From assembly GCA_964458605.1 (NCBI GenBank), contig CAYWLS010000010.1, positions 60,201 through 124,200 of the forward strand: a stretch of 64,000 nt of DNA. Reading direction: 5' to 3'. Of the stretch, positions 51,143 through 58,975 are shown piece after piece. The position numbers and the translations under genes are program-made. How positions within the stretch are numbered: position 1 is the stretch's first letter; each line of letters starts with the position of its first letter. This stretch comes from JBBSNV01 sp964458605 (GTDB lineage: Bacteria > Pseudomonadota > Alphaproteobacteria > Reyranellales > JAQSWP01). A model generated the notes under the pieces. It was not told the origin of the DNA, made no database searches, and saw only the letters and a list, made by a program, of their open reading frames with translations.

Positions 51143-51186
51143 TCGGCGACGTTGACGGCGATGCCACGCCGACAGGACAATAGGCC

Positions 51187-51402
51187 ATGAGCGACAATCC
51201 ATCCGCCGACACGCCACACGACATCCACGACGTCGATCCGCGCCTGCTGGAAATCCTGGTCTGCCCGCTGACCAAGGGTCCGCTGCGCTTCGACCGCGAA
51301 CGCATGGAGCTGATCAGCGAACGGGCCGGGCTGGCCTATCCGATCCGCGACGGCATCCCCATCATGCTGGCGGACGAGGCCCGCCCGCTCGACGGTCGCT
51401 AG
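51187..51402 (+). CDS. Trm112/UPF0434-family small zinc-ribbon-like protein
   Basis: 71-aa protein with LLEILVCPLTKGPLRFDRER and LISERAGLAYPIRDGIPIMLADEAR, the YcaR/Trm112 core. Only one cysteine remains, so it is probably not a zinc protein. Trm112 proteins activate methyltransferases in eukaryotes and archaea; bacterial roles are unclear. Conserved neighbour of the Lon-N gene; DUF971 follows 7 bases later. Confidence 0.88.
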   Translation: MSDNPSADTPHDIHDVDPRLLEILVCPLTKGPLRFDRERMELISERAGLAYPIRDGIPIMLADEARPLDGR

Positions 51403-51409
51403 GCCGCCG

Positions 51410-51772
51410 ATGAACGAAGAATCGCCCTGGCCCAGCGAGATCCGCCTGTTCAAGAGCGCGGGGCGGTTGGAGATAGACTTCGCCGACGGCAAGAAGTTCT
51501 CCTATCCCGCCGAATATCTGCGCGTGGAAAGCCCGTCGGCCGAACTGCAGGGCCATGGCGGGCAGAAGACCATCCTGGGCGGCCGACGCTACGTGAAAAT
51601 CGTCGAACTGGAAGAGGTCGGCAACTACGCCATCCGCATCCGCTTCGACGACCATCACGACACCGGAATCTACTCGTGGACCTACCTGTACGACCTGGGC
51701 GCGCGCCAGCAGGAGATCTGGCAGCAATATCTCCAGGCGCTGGCGGCCAAGCGGCTGAGCCGCGATCCCTGA
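51410..51772 (+). CDS. DUF971 (GBBH-like N-terminal) protein
   Basis: 120-aa single-domain DUF971 protein (SEIRLFKSAGRLEIDFADGKKFSYPAEYLRVESPSAELQGHG ... YAIRIRFDDHHDTGIYSWTYLYDLG). This domain resembles the N-terminus of gamma-butyrobetaine hydroxylase and is associated with MRP/ApbC-like Fe-S assembly. It ends the operon CnoX-LonN-Trm112-DUF971; a bidirectional terminator follows. Confidence 0.88.
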   Translation: MNEESPWPSEIRLFKSAGRLEIDFADGKKFSYPAEYLRVESPSAELQGHGGQKTILGGRRYVKIVELEEVGNYAIRIRFDDHHDTGIYSWTYLYDLGARQQEIWQQYLQALAAKRLSRDP

Positions 51773-51796
51773 CCGGCAGCCCATGCCGGCAACGAA

Positions 51797-51823
51797 AAAC
51801 GGCCGCCCGGTGGGCGGCCGTTT
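51797..51823 (+). terminator. Bidirectional intrinsic terminator
   Basis: Twelve-base stem AAACGGCCGCCC (51797-51808) and GGGCGGCCGTTT (51812-51823) around GGT, between the convergent DUF971 and protease genes. Short T/A runs on both sides allow use in either direction. Confidence 0.85.
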
Positions 51824-51845
51824 CGCTTTCGGCCAGGCCGAACCG

Positions 51846-52976
51846 CTAACGATCGGCGTGCGTGCCCGGATCGGGCAGCTCGGCGACGCGCAAGGTCACC
51901 TTGTTCTCGTCCTTGCCGCGGCGATAGGTCAGGTCGACCTTCTCGCCGACCCGCACCAATCCGACCTGGTTGCGCAGGTCCGAAGCGTTGCGCACCGGCT
52001 GGCCATCGACCGCGGTGATCACGTCGCCCTGCTTCAGCCCGGCCTTGGCGGCCGGCGAATTGGCCTCGACCCGCGCCACCAGCGCGCCGCCGGCCTTGTC
52101 CAGGCCCATGGCGTTGGCGATGTCCGGCGTCACGTCCTGGATCTGCACACCGACGCGGCCGCGCTGGATCTTACCGTAGGCGATCAGCTGATCGGCCACC
52201 ACGCGCGCCATCTTGATCGGCACCGCGAAGCCGATGCCGACATTGCCGCCCGACGGCGCCAGGATGGCGGTGTTGATGCCGACCAGTTCGCCGCGCAGGT
52301 TGACCAGCGCGCCGCCGGAATTGCCGGGGTTGATCGAAGCGTCGGTCTGGATGAAGTCTTCATAGCCTTCGATCTTCAGCCCGCTGCGACCCAGCGCGCT
52401 GACGATGCCGGAGGTCACGGTCTGGCCCAGGCCGAACGGATTGCCCACCGCCACGACGTAGTCGCCGACCTCCAGGCCGCTGGAATCGCCCAGCGGCAGG
52501 GCCGTCAGGTTCTCCGCCGGGATCTTCACCACCGCGATGTCGGTAGCCGGATCGGCGCCGACCAGCTTGGCGGTGAAGGTGCGGCCGTCCTTCAGGGTGA
52601 TGACGATCTTGTCGGCATGTTCGACCACGTGGTTGTTGGTCATGACGTAGCCGTTCTTGGCGTCGAAGATCACGCCGGAGCCGGCGGCCAGCACTTTGCG
52701 CTCGCTGGGCTGGTCGGGAAGATTGAAGAAGCGGCGGAACTGGGGATCGCGGAACAGCGGGTTGACCTCGACCGGCTGGCGGCTTTCGACCGCGACGTTG
52801 ACCACCGCCGGCGTGACCTGACGCACCAGCGGCGCCAGCGACGGCACCGGACCGACATTGTTCAAGGTGGTGGGAGTCTCGGCGTAAGCCGGCATCATCA
52901 GGGTCCCCCAACCCGATGCGGCCAGCGCCACAGGTGCAGCGACCGTCAGAACGGCTGCAAGTTTCAAGAACCGCAT
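51846..52976 (-). CDS. DegP/DegQ-type serine protease with one PDZ domain
   Basis: 376-aa periplasmic HtrA protease. Signal peptide (about 1-32, cleavage near AYA-E), trypsin-like domain with the triad His116 (MTNNHVVEHAD), Asp146 (ATDIAVVKI) and Ser220 (INPGNSGGALV), then one PDZ (residues ~268-350; GVQIQDVTPDIANAMGL). Only one PDZ, so DegS/DegQ-short rather than DegP length. Start at ATG 52976: GGAGG lies 6 bases upstream; a TTG two codons earlier is less likely. Confidence 0.93.
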   Translation of the reverse strand: MRFLKLAAVLTVAAPVALAASGWGTLMMPAYAETPTTLNNVGPVPSLAPLVRQVTPAVVNVAVESRQPVEVNPLFRDPQFRRFFNLPDQPSERKVLAAGSGVIFDAKNGYVMTNNHVVEHADKIVITLKDGRTFTAKLVGADPATDIAVVKIPAENLTALPLGDSSGLEVGDYVVAVGNPFGLGQTVTSGIVSALGRSGLKIEGYEDFIQTDASINPGNSGGALVNLRGELVGINTAILAPSGGNVGIGFAVPIKMARVVADQLIAYGKIQRGRVGVQIQDVTPDIANAMGLDKAGGALVARVEANSPAAKAGLKQGDVITAVDGQPVRNASDLRNQVGLVRVGEKVDLTYRRGKDENKVTLRVAELPDPGTHADR

Positions 52977-53321
52977 GGACAACCTCCAAAAAACGGAAAC
53001 ATTCGAGGGAGCGGAAATTTCGCCGCGGCCGATGCCGCCAAAGCCATCGCTGATTTGGTATTCGAATCGGGCGGGTTTGTGGCGAGGTGCAACATTTTTT
53101 CCCGATCCATGATCGGCGCCATCATGTCAGGCCAACGTGAGATGCCGCTCCAACGCTTTTCCTTGCCCTTGGCTCCGCAAGATCCTGGCGCCGCACGCCG
53201 CGTCCGGGCGGAACAAGCCGGGACGCCTCGCCGCGCCATTGCCCTGCACGACAGATCAAGCCTCGCGCCGAGCGCATAACGCTTCCAATCTCAGGCGATC
53301 GACCGACGCTCGGCGGCGCGA
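52977..53321. other. 345-base interval upstream of the protease
   Basis: Holds the protease RBS (plus CCTCC 52983-52987) and presumably its promoter; no coding region, RNA or repeat was recognised. The near-GGAAAC pattern at 52995 might be an extracytoplasmic-sigma-type element, but that is too short to call. Confidence 0.5.
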
Positions 53322-53840
53322 TCATCCCTGCCACCAGGGGAAGAACGCCACTGGCGGCCAAGACGCCCAGTCCCGTCGTGGCGGCGGTGCCGCATCGAGC
53401 AGGCGCCAGGCGCCGCAGCGCCGGCACTGGGCAGCGCCTTGCGCCTGCCGGTAGCGACGCGCGCCCGTACCGCGCGTCTGCGCCAGCCCGGCCCGCAGCA
53501 GGCCGATCGCCAAATTCTCTCCACCGCAGCGCAGCACGACGACAAGGGCGCCGCCCTCGACCAGCAGCACGCGCAGTCGCGCCGCACGCCCCTCGAGCGC
53601 GCGCTGCAGCCAGGCCGCTGTGCCCGTCCCATCCATCATCGGCGCCACGCCGTAGAGCCGCAGGCGCCATAGCCCCGCCGCCAGCGATCCGTCGCCCCGC
53701 ACCCTGACGCGCCAGATCAGGCTGCGCCCGATCAGACGGTGCGCAACCAGCGAACGCCAGCGTCGCGCGAGCAGCACACCGGCCGCGGCAGCCGCGACGC
53801 ACCACAACCAGACCCAGGAACCCAGCCAGGAACCAAGCAT
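53322..53840 (-). CDS. Membrane-anchored SNase-like paralog (downstream copy)
   Basis: 172-aa protein: N-terminal membrane helix (WLGSWVWLWCVAAAAAGVLLA), then a beta-rich part with LRLYGVAPM and ALVVVLRCGGENLAIGLLRAGLAQTRGTGARRYRQAQGAAQCRRCGAW, resembling the C-terminal half of staphylococcal-nuclease-like domains (LL..GLA...YR.A...A....G.W). The catalytic Arg/Glu signature of active nucleases is not clear. It shares LRLYGV, LLR-GL and the YR-A motifs with the gene at 54154-54675, so the two are paralogs. Preceded by an intrinsic terminator ~40 bases upstream. Function unknown. Confidence 0.62.
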   Translation of the reverse strand: MLGSWLGSWVWLWCVAAAAAGVLLARRWRSLVAHRLIGRSLIWRVRVRGDGSLAAGLWRLRLYGVAPMMDGTGTAAWLQRALEGRAARLRVLLVEGGALVVVLRCGGENLAIGLLRAGLAQTRGTGARRYRQAQGAAQCRRCGAWRLLDAAPPPRRDWASWPPVAFFPWWQG

Positions 53841-53878
53841 GACATCCCCCCGCGCCGCCGGCGCGGACGGATGCCCAG

Positions 53879-53916
53879 AAAAACCAAAGGCCCCGTCCGT
53901 CGCAGGCGGGGCCTTT
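53879..53916 (-). terminator. Intrinsic terminator in the leader of the downstream SNase-like gene
   Basis: Stem AAAGGCCCCG (53886-53895) with CGGGGCCTTT (53907-53916); in the minus direction the hairpin is followed by GGTTTTTC. It ends ~40 bases before the ATG at 53840. It either ends the upstream gene or acts as an attenuator. Confidence 0.75.
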
Positions 53917-53920
53917 CGGT

Positions 53921-54153
53921 TAACTTGCAGCAGCTTCGGCGTTCAGTCGCGGCCACGCAAATCCCCGACGGCCCCGCGCGGGGTCGACCAGAAATTGACG
54001 GCGTGAATCGTGGTGAAGCTCTGCATGGCGAGGCTTATGCCGGCAAAGGCGATGCGCGGTCAAGCCGAGCCGATTGAAAATTTGCAACGCATCGCAACGC
54101 GTGGCCGATCCGCAACAGTAACGCGCAAGCGAGATGAGCGGCGCGAACGCCGC
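53921..54153. other. Interval between the SNase-like paralogs
   Basis: 233 bases without a gene. Contains the palindrome ATGAGCGGCG-CGAA-CGCCGCTCAT at 54134-54157 that overlaps the stop of the upstream paralog (a UUCG-type tetraloop in the minus-strand RNA), and a GC-rich hairpin near 53970. Confidence 0.6.
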
Positions 54154-54675
54154 TCATCCATAGCGATAGGTCATGGCCGGGGTGCGCTCGACCTGCCAGC
54201 CGACGAAACCAGGCGGCCACTTGTCGACCTCCCGCCAGTGGCCGCGACCGCGGCAGCGCGCCCAGGTCATGGCCTCGCGATAGGCGCGCGCCGCACTTAC
54301 CGGCGCGGCCACCAGGCCGGTCCGCAACAGCGACAGCGAGGCATTGCTGCCCTGGAATCGCACTACCGCGACCAGCGTGCCATCGGCATCGCGACCGACG
54401 ATGCGCAGCCGGACACGACGCCGATCCACGGCGACGACCAGCGCCTGGGTCGCCTCGCGCCGCCGCGCGGCGTCGTCGAACAGCACGACGCCGTAGAGCC
54501 GCAGGCGCAGGCCGAACGCCCGCAGGCCAAGCCGCGGCGTAACGCGAACCGTCAGCCGAATGGTGCGGCCGGCGTAGCGACGCGCCAGCGCCCGCAGCAG
54601 CACGCGCTTCAGCATCTGTCGCGCACCGATGGCGATCATCACAGTCAGCCAGAGAAAAGCGAACAAGCCAGTCAT
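54154..54675 (-). CDS. Membrane-anchored SNase-like paralog (upstream copy)
   Basis: 173-aa protein from MTGLFAFLWLTVMIAIGARQ (AGGAG a few bases upstream). One N-terminal membrane helix, then LRAFGLRLRLYGVVLFDDAARRREATQALVVAV, LVAVVRFQGSNASLSLLRTGLVAAPVSAARAYREAMTWAR and a terminal W-P-P-x-F-V-G-W segment, an SNase-like C-terminal pattern. Closely similar in layout to 53322-53840. A longer TTG-started reading to 54726 would run into the terminator hairpin and is disfavoured. Function unknown. Confidence 0.62.
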   Translation of the reverse strand: MTGLFAFLWLTVMIAIGARQMLKRVLLRALARRYAGRTIRLTVRVTPRLGLRAFGLRLRLYGVVLFDDAARRREATQALVVAVDRRRVRLRIVGRDADGTLVAVVRFQGSNASLSLLRTGLVAAPVSAARAYREAMTWARCRGRGHWREVDKWPPGFVGWQVERTPAMTYRYG

Positions 54676-54713
54676 GTTCTCCTGCCCGGCGCCCGACGGA
54701 CCGAAGACCTTCA

Positions 54714-54753
54714 CTGGAAAAAGCAAAGGCCCCGTCCGGTACCGGCGGGGCCT
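54714..54753 (-). terminator. Intrinsic terminator in the leader of the upstream SNase-like gene
   Basis: Stem AGGCCCCG (54727-54734) with CGGGGCCT (54746-54753) and inner CCGG-TA-CCGG; in the minus direction it is followed by TTGCTTTTT. Its position ~40 bases before the start codon matches the other paralog, and the sequence GGCCCCGTCCG is shared, so the leader was duplicated with the gene. Confidence 0.75.
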
Positions 54754-54973
54754 GGCGGAAACAAGCGGCCGTGCCGCTCGAGCGACGATCAGCCGATCGG
54801 ATCCCAGCCCGCGCGCGACGCGGCACCTGAATCAATATTGACGTCGGATTGCGATTCGTTCATGCGCGAGGAGATGCTCCAATCCGGAACAGCGGTCAAG
54901 CACCGCCTCTCGGCGTCGCAACACAATCCCTGCGTGCGTGGCAATAACGACACAACTGGACAGCGAAATTGCG

Positions 54974-56221
54974 CTACAGCGCCTCGCCGCGGATCAGGCG
55001 CGGCAGGTCGCCCAGCACGCCCATGGCGTGACGCATGAAGAAGCGCTTGAGCGGCGGGATGCGGTTGACCGCGCCCAGCCCCAGGTCGCGGACCAGGCGA
55101 ACCGGCGCGACGTCGTTGGAGAACAGCCGGTTCAGCACATCGGTGGCGAGCTGCAAGGTGACGATGTCGAAACGCCGCCACGCCTGGTAGCGGGCCAGCA
55201 CGTCGGCCGAACCGACATCCTGCCCCAGCCGCGCGGCGTCGACGCAGATCTCGGCCAGCGCCGCCGCGTCGCGCAGCCCCAGGTTGAGGCCCTGGCCGGC
55301 GATCGGGTGGATGGCATGCGCCGCATCGCCCGCCAGCACGGCGCGGCCGACCACATAGCGATCGGCATGCTGCAGCGACAGCGGAAACGACCAGCGCCGC
55401 CCGATCGGCTGCACCGCGCCGAGATAGTCGCCGAAACGGCGCGCCAGCTCGGTCGCGAAGCGCGCCTCGTCCAGCGCCAGCAGCGCCGGCGCCGCAGCCG
55501 CCGTCTCGGTCCAGACCAGCGAGGCGCGATGCCGTCCCTGTTCGTCGTCGACCATCGGCAGGATGGCGAACGGGCCGGCCGGCAGGAAGCGCTCCTGCGC
55601 CATGTTGTTGTGCACTCGCTCGTGGCTGACGCAGCAGACGATGGCGGTCTGGCGATAGTCGAAGCGCGACAGCTTGACGCCCAGCATCTGGCGCAGGCTG
55701 GAGTGGCGGCCTTCGGCCACCACCAGCAGGCCGGCCTTGACGCTATCGCCGCTGCCCAGCGTGGCGCTGACCGCAGCGCCATCCTGTTCGATCGACACGA
55801 TACTGTCGGGCGCGCGCAGCCGCGCCCGCGGCAGCGCCGTCAGCCGGCGATGCAGCGCCGCGCGCAGGAAGCGGTTCTCTACGATATAGCCGAACGGCGC
55901 GATATGGCCGTCCGGCGCCGGCCCCAGATCGGATGGGTTGAAATGCAGATGCAGCAGCGAGGGCCCGTCGGAGACGCGAATGCCGTCGATCGGGCAGGCC
56001 AGCGCAGCCAGCTCGTCCCACACGCCCAGCCGCCGCAACGCCAGATGCGAGCCATAGGCGATCGCCGTGGTGCGCCCGTCGAAGCTCTCGGCGGCAGCCT
56101 GGTCCGCAGTCATGCGGTCGACCAGGACGACGTCCAAACCGGCCCCGGCCAGGGCGATGCCCAGGGTCGAGCCGACCAGCCCGGCTCCGGCAATGACGAT
56201 ATCGCAGCGATCAGATGCCAT
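54974..56221 (-). CDS. UbiH/COQ6-family FAD-dependent hydroxylase
   Basis: 415-aa flavoprotein monooxygenase of ubiquinone synthesis. N-terminal dinucleotide motif IVIAGAGLVGSTLG, central DG-like VVAEGRHSSLRQ, and the second FAD motif GDAAHAIHPIAGQGLNLGLRDAA, diagnostic of UbiH/UbiF/VisC/COQ6. Alphaproteobacteria use one or several such enzymes (UbiL/UbiM-like) for C5/C1 hydroxylation; which position is not readable. Start at MASDRCDIVIAG rather than 24 codons upstream. It faces divergently away from glnK with ~320 bases between starts. Confidence 0.9.
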   Translation of the reverse strand: MASDRCDIVIAGAGLVGSTLGIALAGAGLDVVLVDRMTADQAAAESFDGRTTAIAYGSHLALRRLGVWDELAALACPIDGIRVSDGPSLLHLHFNPSDLGPAPDGHIAPFGYIVENRFLRAALHRRLTALPRARLRAPDSIVSIEQDGAAVSATLGSGDSVKAGLLVVAEGRHSSLRQMLGVKLSRFDYRQTAIVCCVSHERVHNNMAQERFLPAGPFAILPMVDDEQGRHRASLVWTETAAAAPALLALDEARFATELARRFGDYLGAVQPIGRRWSFPLSLQHADRYVVGRAVLAGDAAHAIHPIAGQGLNLGLRDAAALAEICVDAARLGQDVGSADVLARYQAWRRFDIVTLQLATDVLNRLFSNDVAPVRLVRDLGLGAVNRIPPLKRFFMRHAMGVLGDLPRLIRGEAL

Positions 56222-56413
56222 GGCGCCACCCTGAACAGTCTTGGCAGCAGGGTCGAGACCCAACGCTGTCGCATCGCCTCCCGTTGTATGCATTGCCTTG
56301 AATGGCGAAGTTCTGCCTAGAATTTAGGCAGTATAAAAGAGAGACCCAAATCTGGCGGGCCCGGCATGCTGCAACGCGACAGGAGCCCAGCCAATTCCCG
56401 CCCTCCGGCCAGT

Positions 56414-56428
56414 TGGCACGGTTCTTGA
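56414..56428 (+). promoter_or_regulatory. Sigma-54-like promoter of glnK-amtB (near consensus)
   Basis: TGGCACGGTTCTTGA: perfect -24 TGGCAC, 10 bases to the -12, but the invariant GC of the -12 is GA. It lies 113 bases before glnK. Nitrogen-starvation control by NtrC-sigma-54 is usual for glnK-amtB. The single critical mismatch leaves doubt. Confidence 0.45.
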
Positions 56429-56540
56429 GTCTAACCCAGCGGTCGTCGGGTCACCCCTCTGCCCGTCTCCGGCTTTCCGCCGGGGCGGCGTCCGGGCACG
56501 AACCGGCCGACAGGAACATGTTTCGAAGAGGGGACAAACC

Positions 56541-56879
56541 ATGAAGCTGGTGGTGGCCATCATTAAGCCCTTCAAGCTGGACGAGGTCCGCGATGCGTTG
56601 ACCGCGCTCGGCATCCAAGGGTTGACGGTGAGCGAAGTTAAGGGGTTCGGCCGGCAGAAAGGCCAGACCGAAATCTATCGCGGCGCCGAATATGCCGTGA
56701 ATTTCCTGCCCAAGATCAAGATCGAGGTCGGCGTCACCGACCAGCTGGTCGAGAAGGTGGTCGAGGCCATCCAGAAGGCCGCCAACACCGGCAAGATCGG
56801 TGACGGCAAGATCTTCGTGCTCGACCTGGCCATGGCCGTGCGCATCCGCACCGGCGAAACCAACGCGGACGCTCTCTAA
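56541..56879 (+). CDS. glnK: PII signalling protein GlnK (first copy)
   Basis: 112-aa PII trimer subunit sensing 2-oxoglutarate, ATP and ADP. T-loop GQTEIYRGAEY with Tyr51, the uridylylation site; B-loop GKIGDGKIFV and C-loop RIRTGE intact; N-terminus MKLVVAIIKPFKLDEVRDAL. GAGGGGAC site upstream. amtB begins 16 bases after the stop. GlnK blocks AmtB when nitrogen is plentiful. Confidence 0.96.
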   Translation: MKLVVAIIKPFKLDEVRDALTALGIQGLTVSEVKGFGRQKGQTEIYRGAEYAVNFLPKIKIEVGVTDQLVEKVVEAIQKAANTGKIGDGKIFVLDLAMAVRIRTGETNADAL

Positions 56880-56895
56880 AGAGGGGGATGATTTC

Positions 56896-58245
56896 ATGAA
56901 GACCGTAGTCAACAAGATCGGTGCCGCGATCGGCGCTGCCACCGTGACGCTGGGCTGGGCCGTCGAGGCCTATTGCCAGGCGACGCCGCCCGCGGCGGGT
57001 GCGCCGGCCGCCCCGCCAGCGCCCAAGCTCGACAGCGGCGACACGGCGTGGATGCTGACCTCGACCGCGCTGGTGCTGATGATGACCATCCCCGGGCTGG
57101 CGCTGTTCTATGGCGGCATGGTGCGCAAGAAGAACCTGCTGGCCACGGCCATGCAGAGCTTCGCCATCACCTGCCTGGTGACCGTGCTGTGGATGATCGT
57201 GGGCTACAGCCTCGCCTTCACCGGCGACGGCGCCTATATCGGCGGCCTCGGCCGCTTCTTCCTCAAGGGCATGGCGCTCGATGCCATCTCCGACCTGGCC
57301 AAGACCATTCCGGAATCGGTCTACATGACCTTCCAGATGACCTTCGCCATCATCACCCCGGCGCTGATCGCCGGCGCCTTCGCCGAGCGCATGAAGTTCT
57401 CGGCCATGATCCTGTTCATGACGCTGTGGCTGCTGATCGTCTACGTTCCCATCGCCCATTGGGTGTGGGGCGGCGGCTGGCTGAGCGGCCTGGGCGTGCT
57501 GGACTACGCCGGCGGCACCGTGGTGCACATCAACGCCGGCGTCGCCGGTCTGGTCTGCGCCCTGGTGCTGGGCAAGCGCAAGGGCTTCGGCCACGACAAC
57601 ATGGCGCCCAACAACCTGGTGTACAGCCTGATCGGCGCCTCCCTGCTGTGGGTGGGCTGGTTCGGCTTCAACGCCGGTTCGGCCGTGTCGGCGGGCACCA
57701 ATGCCGGCATGGCGATGGCGGCGACGCAGATCGCCACCGCCGCGGCGGCCTTGGCCTGGATGTTCGCCGAGTGGGCGACCAAGGGCAAGCCGTCGGTGCT
57801 GGGCATCGTCTCGGGCGCGGTGGCCGGCCTGGTGGCGATCACCCCGGCTTCGGGCTTCGTCAATCCGACCGGCGCGCTGATCATCGGCCTGGCAGCCGGC
57901 GCGGTGTGCTTCTGGGCGGCGACCAGCCTCAAGCACATGATGGGCTACGACGATTCGCTGGACGCCTTCGGCGTGCACGGCGTCGGCGGCTTCCTCGGCG
58001 CCATCCTGACCGGCGTGTTCGCCACCAAGGCGATCAAGGGCGGCGACGACGCCGTCGGCCTGATCGACGGCAATGCCGGCCAGGTGCTGACTCAGCTTTA
58101 TGGCTGCCTGGGCACCATCATCTGGTGCGCGGTGGCGACCTTCATCATCCTGAAGGTGGTGGACGTGATCGTCGGCCTGCGCGTCAGCGAGGAGGTCGAG
58201 GTCGAAGGCCTCGACATCAACCTGCACGGCGAGACGGTGCACTAG
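56896..58245 (+). CDS. amtB: AmtB ammonium transporter (first copy)
   Basis: 449-aa inner-membrane Amt/Rh transporter importing ammonium. N-terminal signal-like segment and Pro/Ala-rich linker (TPPAAGAPAAPPAPK), then 11 hydrophobic helices: DTAWMLTSTALVLMMTIPGLALFYGGMVRKKN, GVLDYAGGTVVHINAGVAGLV (first His of the twin-His pair) and FGVHGVGGFLGAI (second His). C-terminus ends HGETVH, the region bound by GlnK. Closely similar to the second copy at 58976. Confidence 0.96.
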   Translation: MKTVVNKIGAAIGAATVTLGWAVEAYCQATPPAAGAPAAPPAPKLDSGDTAWMLTSTALVLMMTIPGLALFYGGMVRKKNLLATAMQSFAITCLVTVLWMIVGYSLAFTGDGAYIGGLGRFFLKGMALDAISDLAKTIPESVYMTFQMTFAIITPALIAGAFAERMKFSAMILFMTLWLLIVYVPIAHWVWGGGWLSGLGVLDYAGGTVVHINAGVAGLVCALVLGKRKGFGHDNMAPNNLVYSLIGASLLWVGWFGFNAGSAVSAGTNAGMAMAATQIATAAAALAWMFAEWATKGKPSVLGIVSGAVAGLVAITPASGFVNPTGALIIGLAAGAVCFWAATSLKHMMGYDDSLDAFGVHGVGGFLGAILTGVFATKAIKGGDDAVGLIDGNAGQVLTQLYGCLGTIIWCAVATFIILKVVDVIVGLRVSEEVEVEGLDINLHGETVH

Positions 58246-58359
58246 GAACCAGGCGCGCGATCGCATCGAGTGGTCCGCCACCCGATGCGTGAATCGCCCG
58301 CCCTCCAATAGCCGAACTCCCTCGGTCGGCGGCCCCCAACCCGCCGGCCACTTGGCCAG

Positions 58360-58390
58360 ACCCGGTCCCCGCAAGGGGGCCGGGTTTTTC
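58360..58390 (+). terminator. Intrinsic terminator after first amtB
   Basis: ACCCGG-T-CCCC (58360-58370), loop GCAA, GGGG(G)CCGGGT arm to 58385, then TTTTTCTTT. It separates the two glnK-amtB units, so the second has its own promoter. Confidence 0.88.
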
Positions 58391-58614
58391 TTTGCCTGCG
58401 CCCCGGCCATCGCCGCCACCGCCGCTCGTCCTCAGCAGCCGGCTCGGCAAGAGCCGCCACCCCAGGCGGCCCATGCGCCGGCGGATGGGTCGCACCGCCC
58501 ATGCGTTTTGCGGATAGACCGCCCCATCTCGCAATGCTTGCGACATGAGTTCGCGGTTCTTGGTGCGAATTTTTGCTGTATGCTCAAAAAAGCGTCAGGG
58601 TGGGGAGCAAATCA

Positions 58615-58953
58615 ATGAAACTGGTCATGGCCATCATCAAGCCGTTCAAGCTCGATGAGGTGCGCACCGCACTGATGGCGCTGGGCATTCAGGGCCTGAC
58701 GGTGAGCGAGGCCAAGGGCTTCGGCCGCCAGAAGGGGCAGACCGAGATCTATCGCGGCGCGGAGTACGCCATCAACTTCATCCCCAAGGTGCGGCTGGAA
58801 GTGGCGATCGACGACAACATGGTCGAGGCCGTGGTGGAAGCGATCCGCAAGGCCGCCTATACCGGCAAGATCGGCGACGGCAAGATTTTCGTCATGGAAC
58901 TGGGCTCGGCGCTGCGTATCCGCACCGGCGAACAAGGAGCCGAAGCGCTCTAG
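58615..58953 (+). CDS. glnK: PII signalling protein (second copy)
   Basis: 112-aa PII paralog with intact T-loop GQTEIYRGAEY (Tyr51), GKIGDGKIFV and RIRTGEQ. Differs from the first copy mainly in strand 4 (VRLEVAIDDNMVEAVVEAIRK against IKIEVGVTDQLVEKVVEAIQK). GGTGGGGAG precedes the ATG. A GG/GC pair with 11-base spacing at 58562-58576 (TGGTGCGAATTTTTGCT) is a poor sigma-54 candidate. amtB copy 2 begins 22 bases downstream. Confidence 0.95.
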   Translation: MKLVMAIIKPFKLDEVRTALMALGIQGLTVSEAKGFGRQKGQTEIYRGAEYAINFIPKVRLEVAIDDNMVEAVVEAIRKAAYTGKIGDGKIFVMELGSALRIRTGEQGAEAL

Positions 58954-58975
58954 GCTCTCTCGAGGGGACAACGAC

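Noticed and set aside
58562..58576. Sigma-54 promoter for the second glnK
   Set aside because: GG and GC are 11 bases apart instead of 10 and the -24 box reads TGGTGC; not reported as a site.
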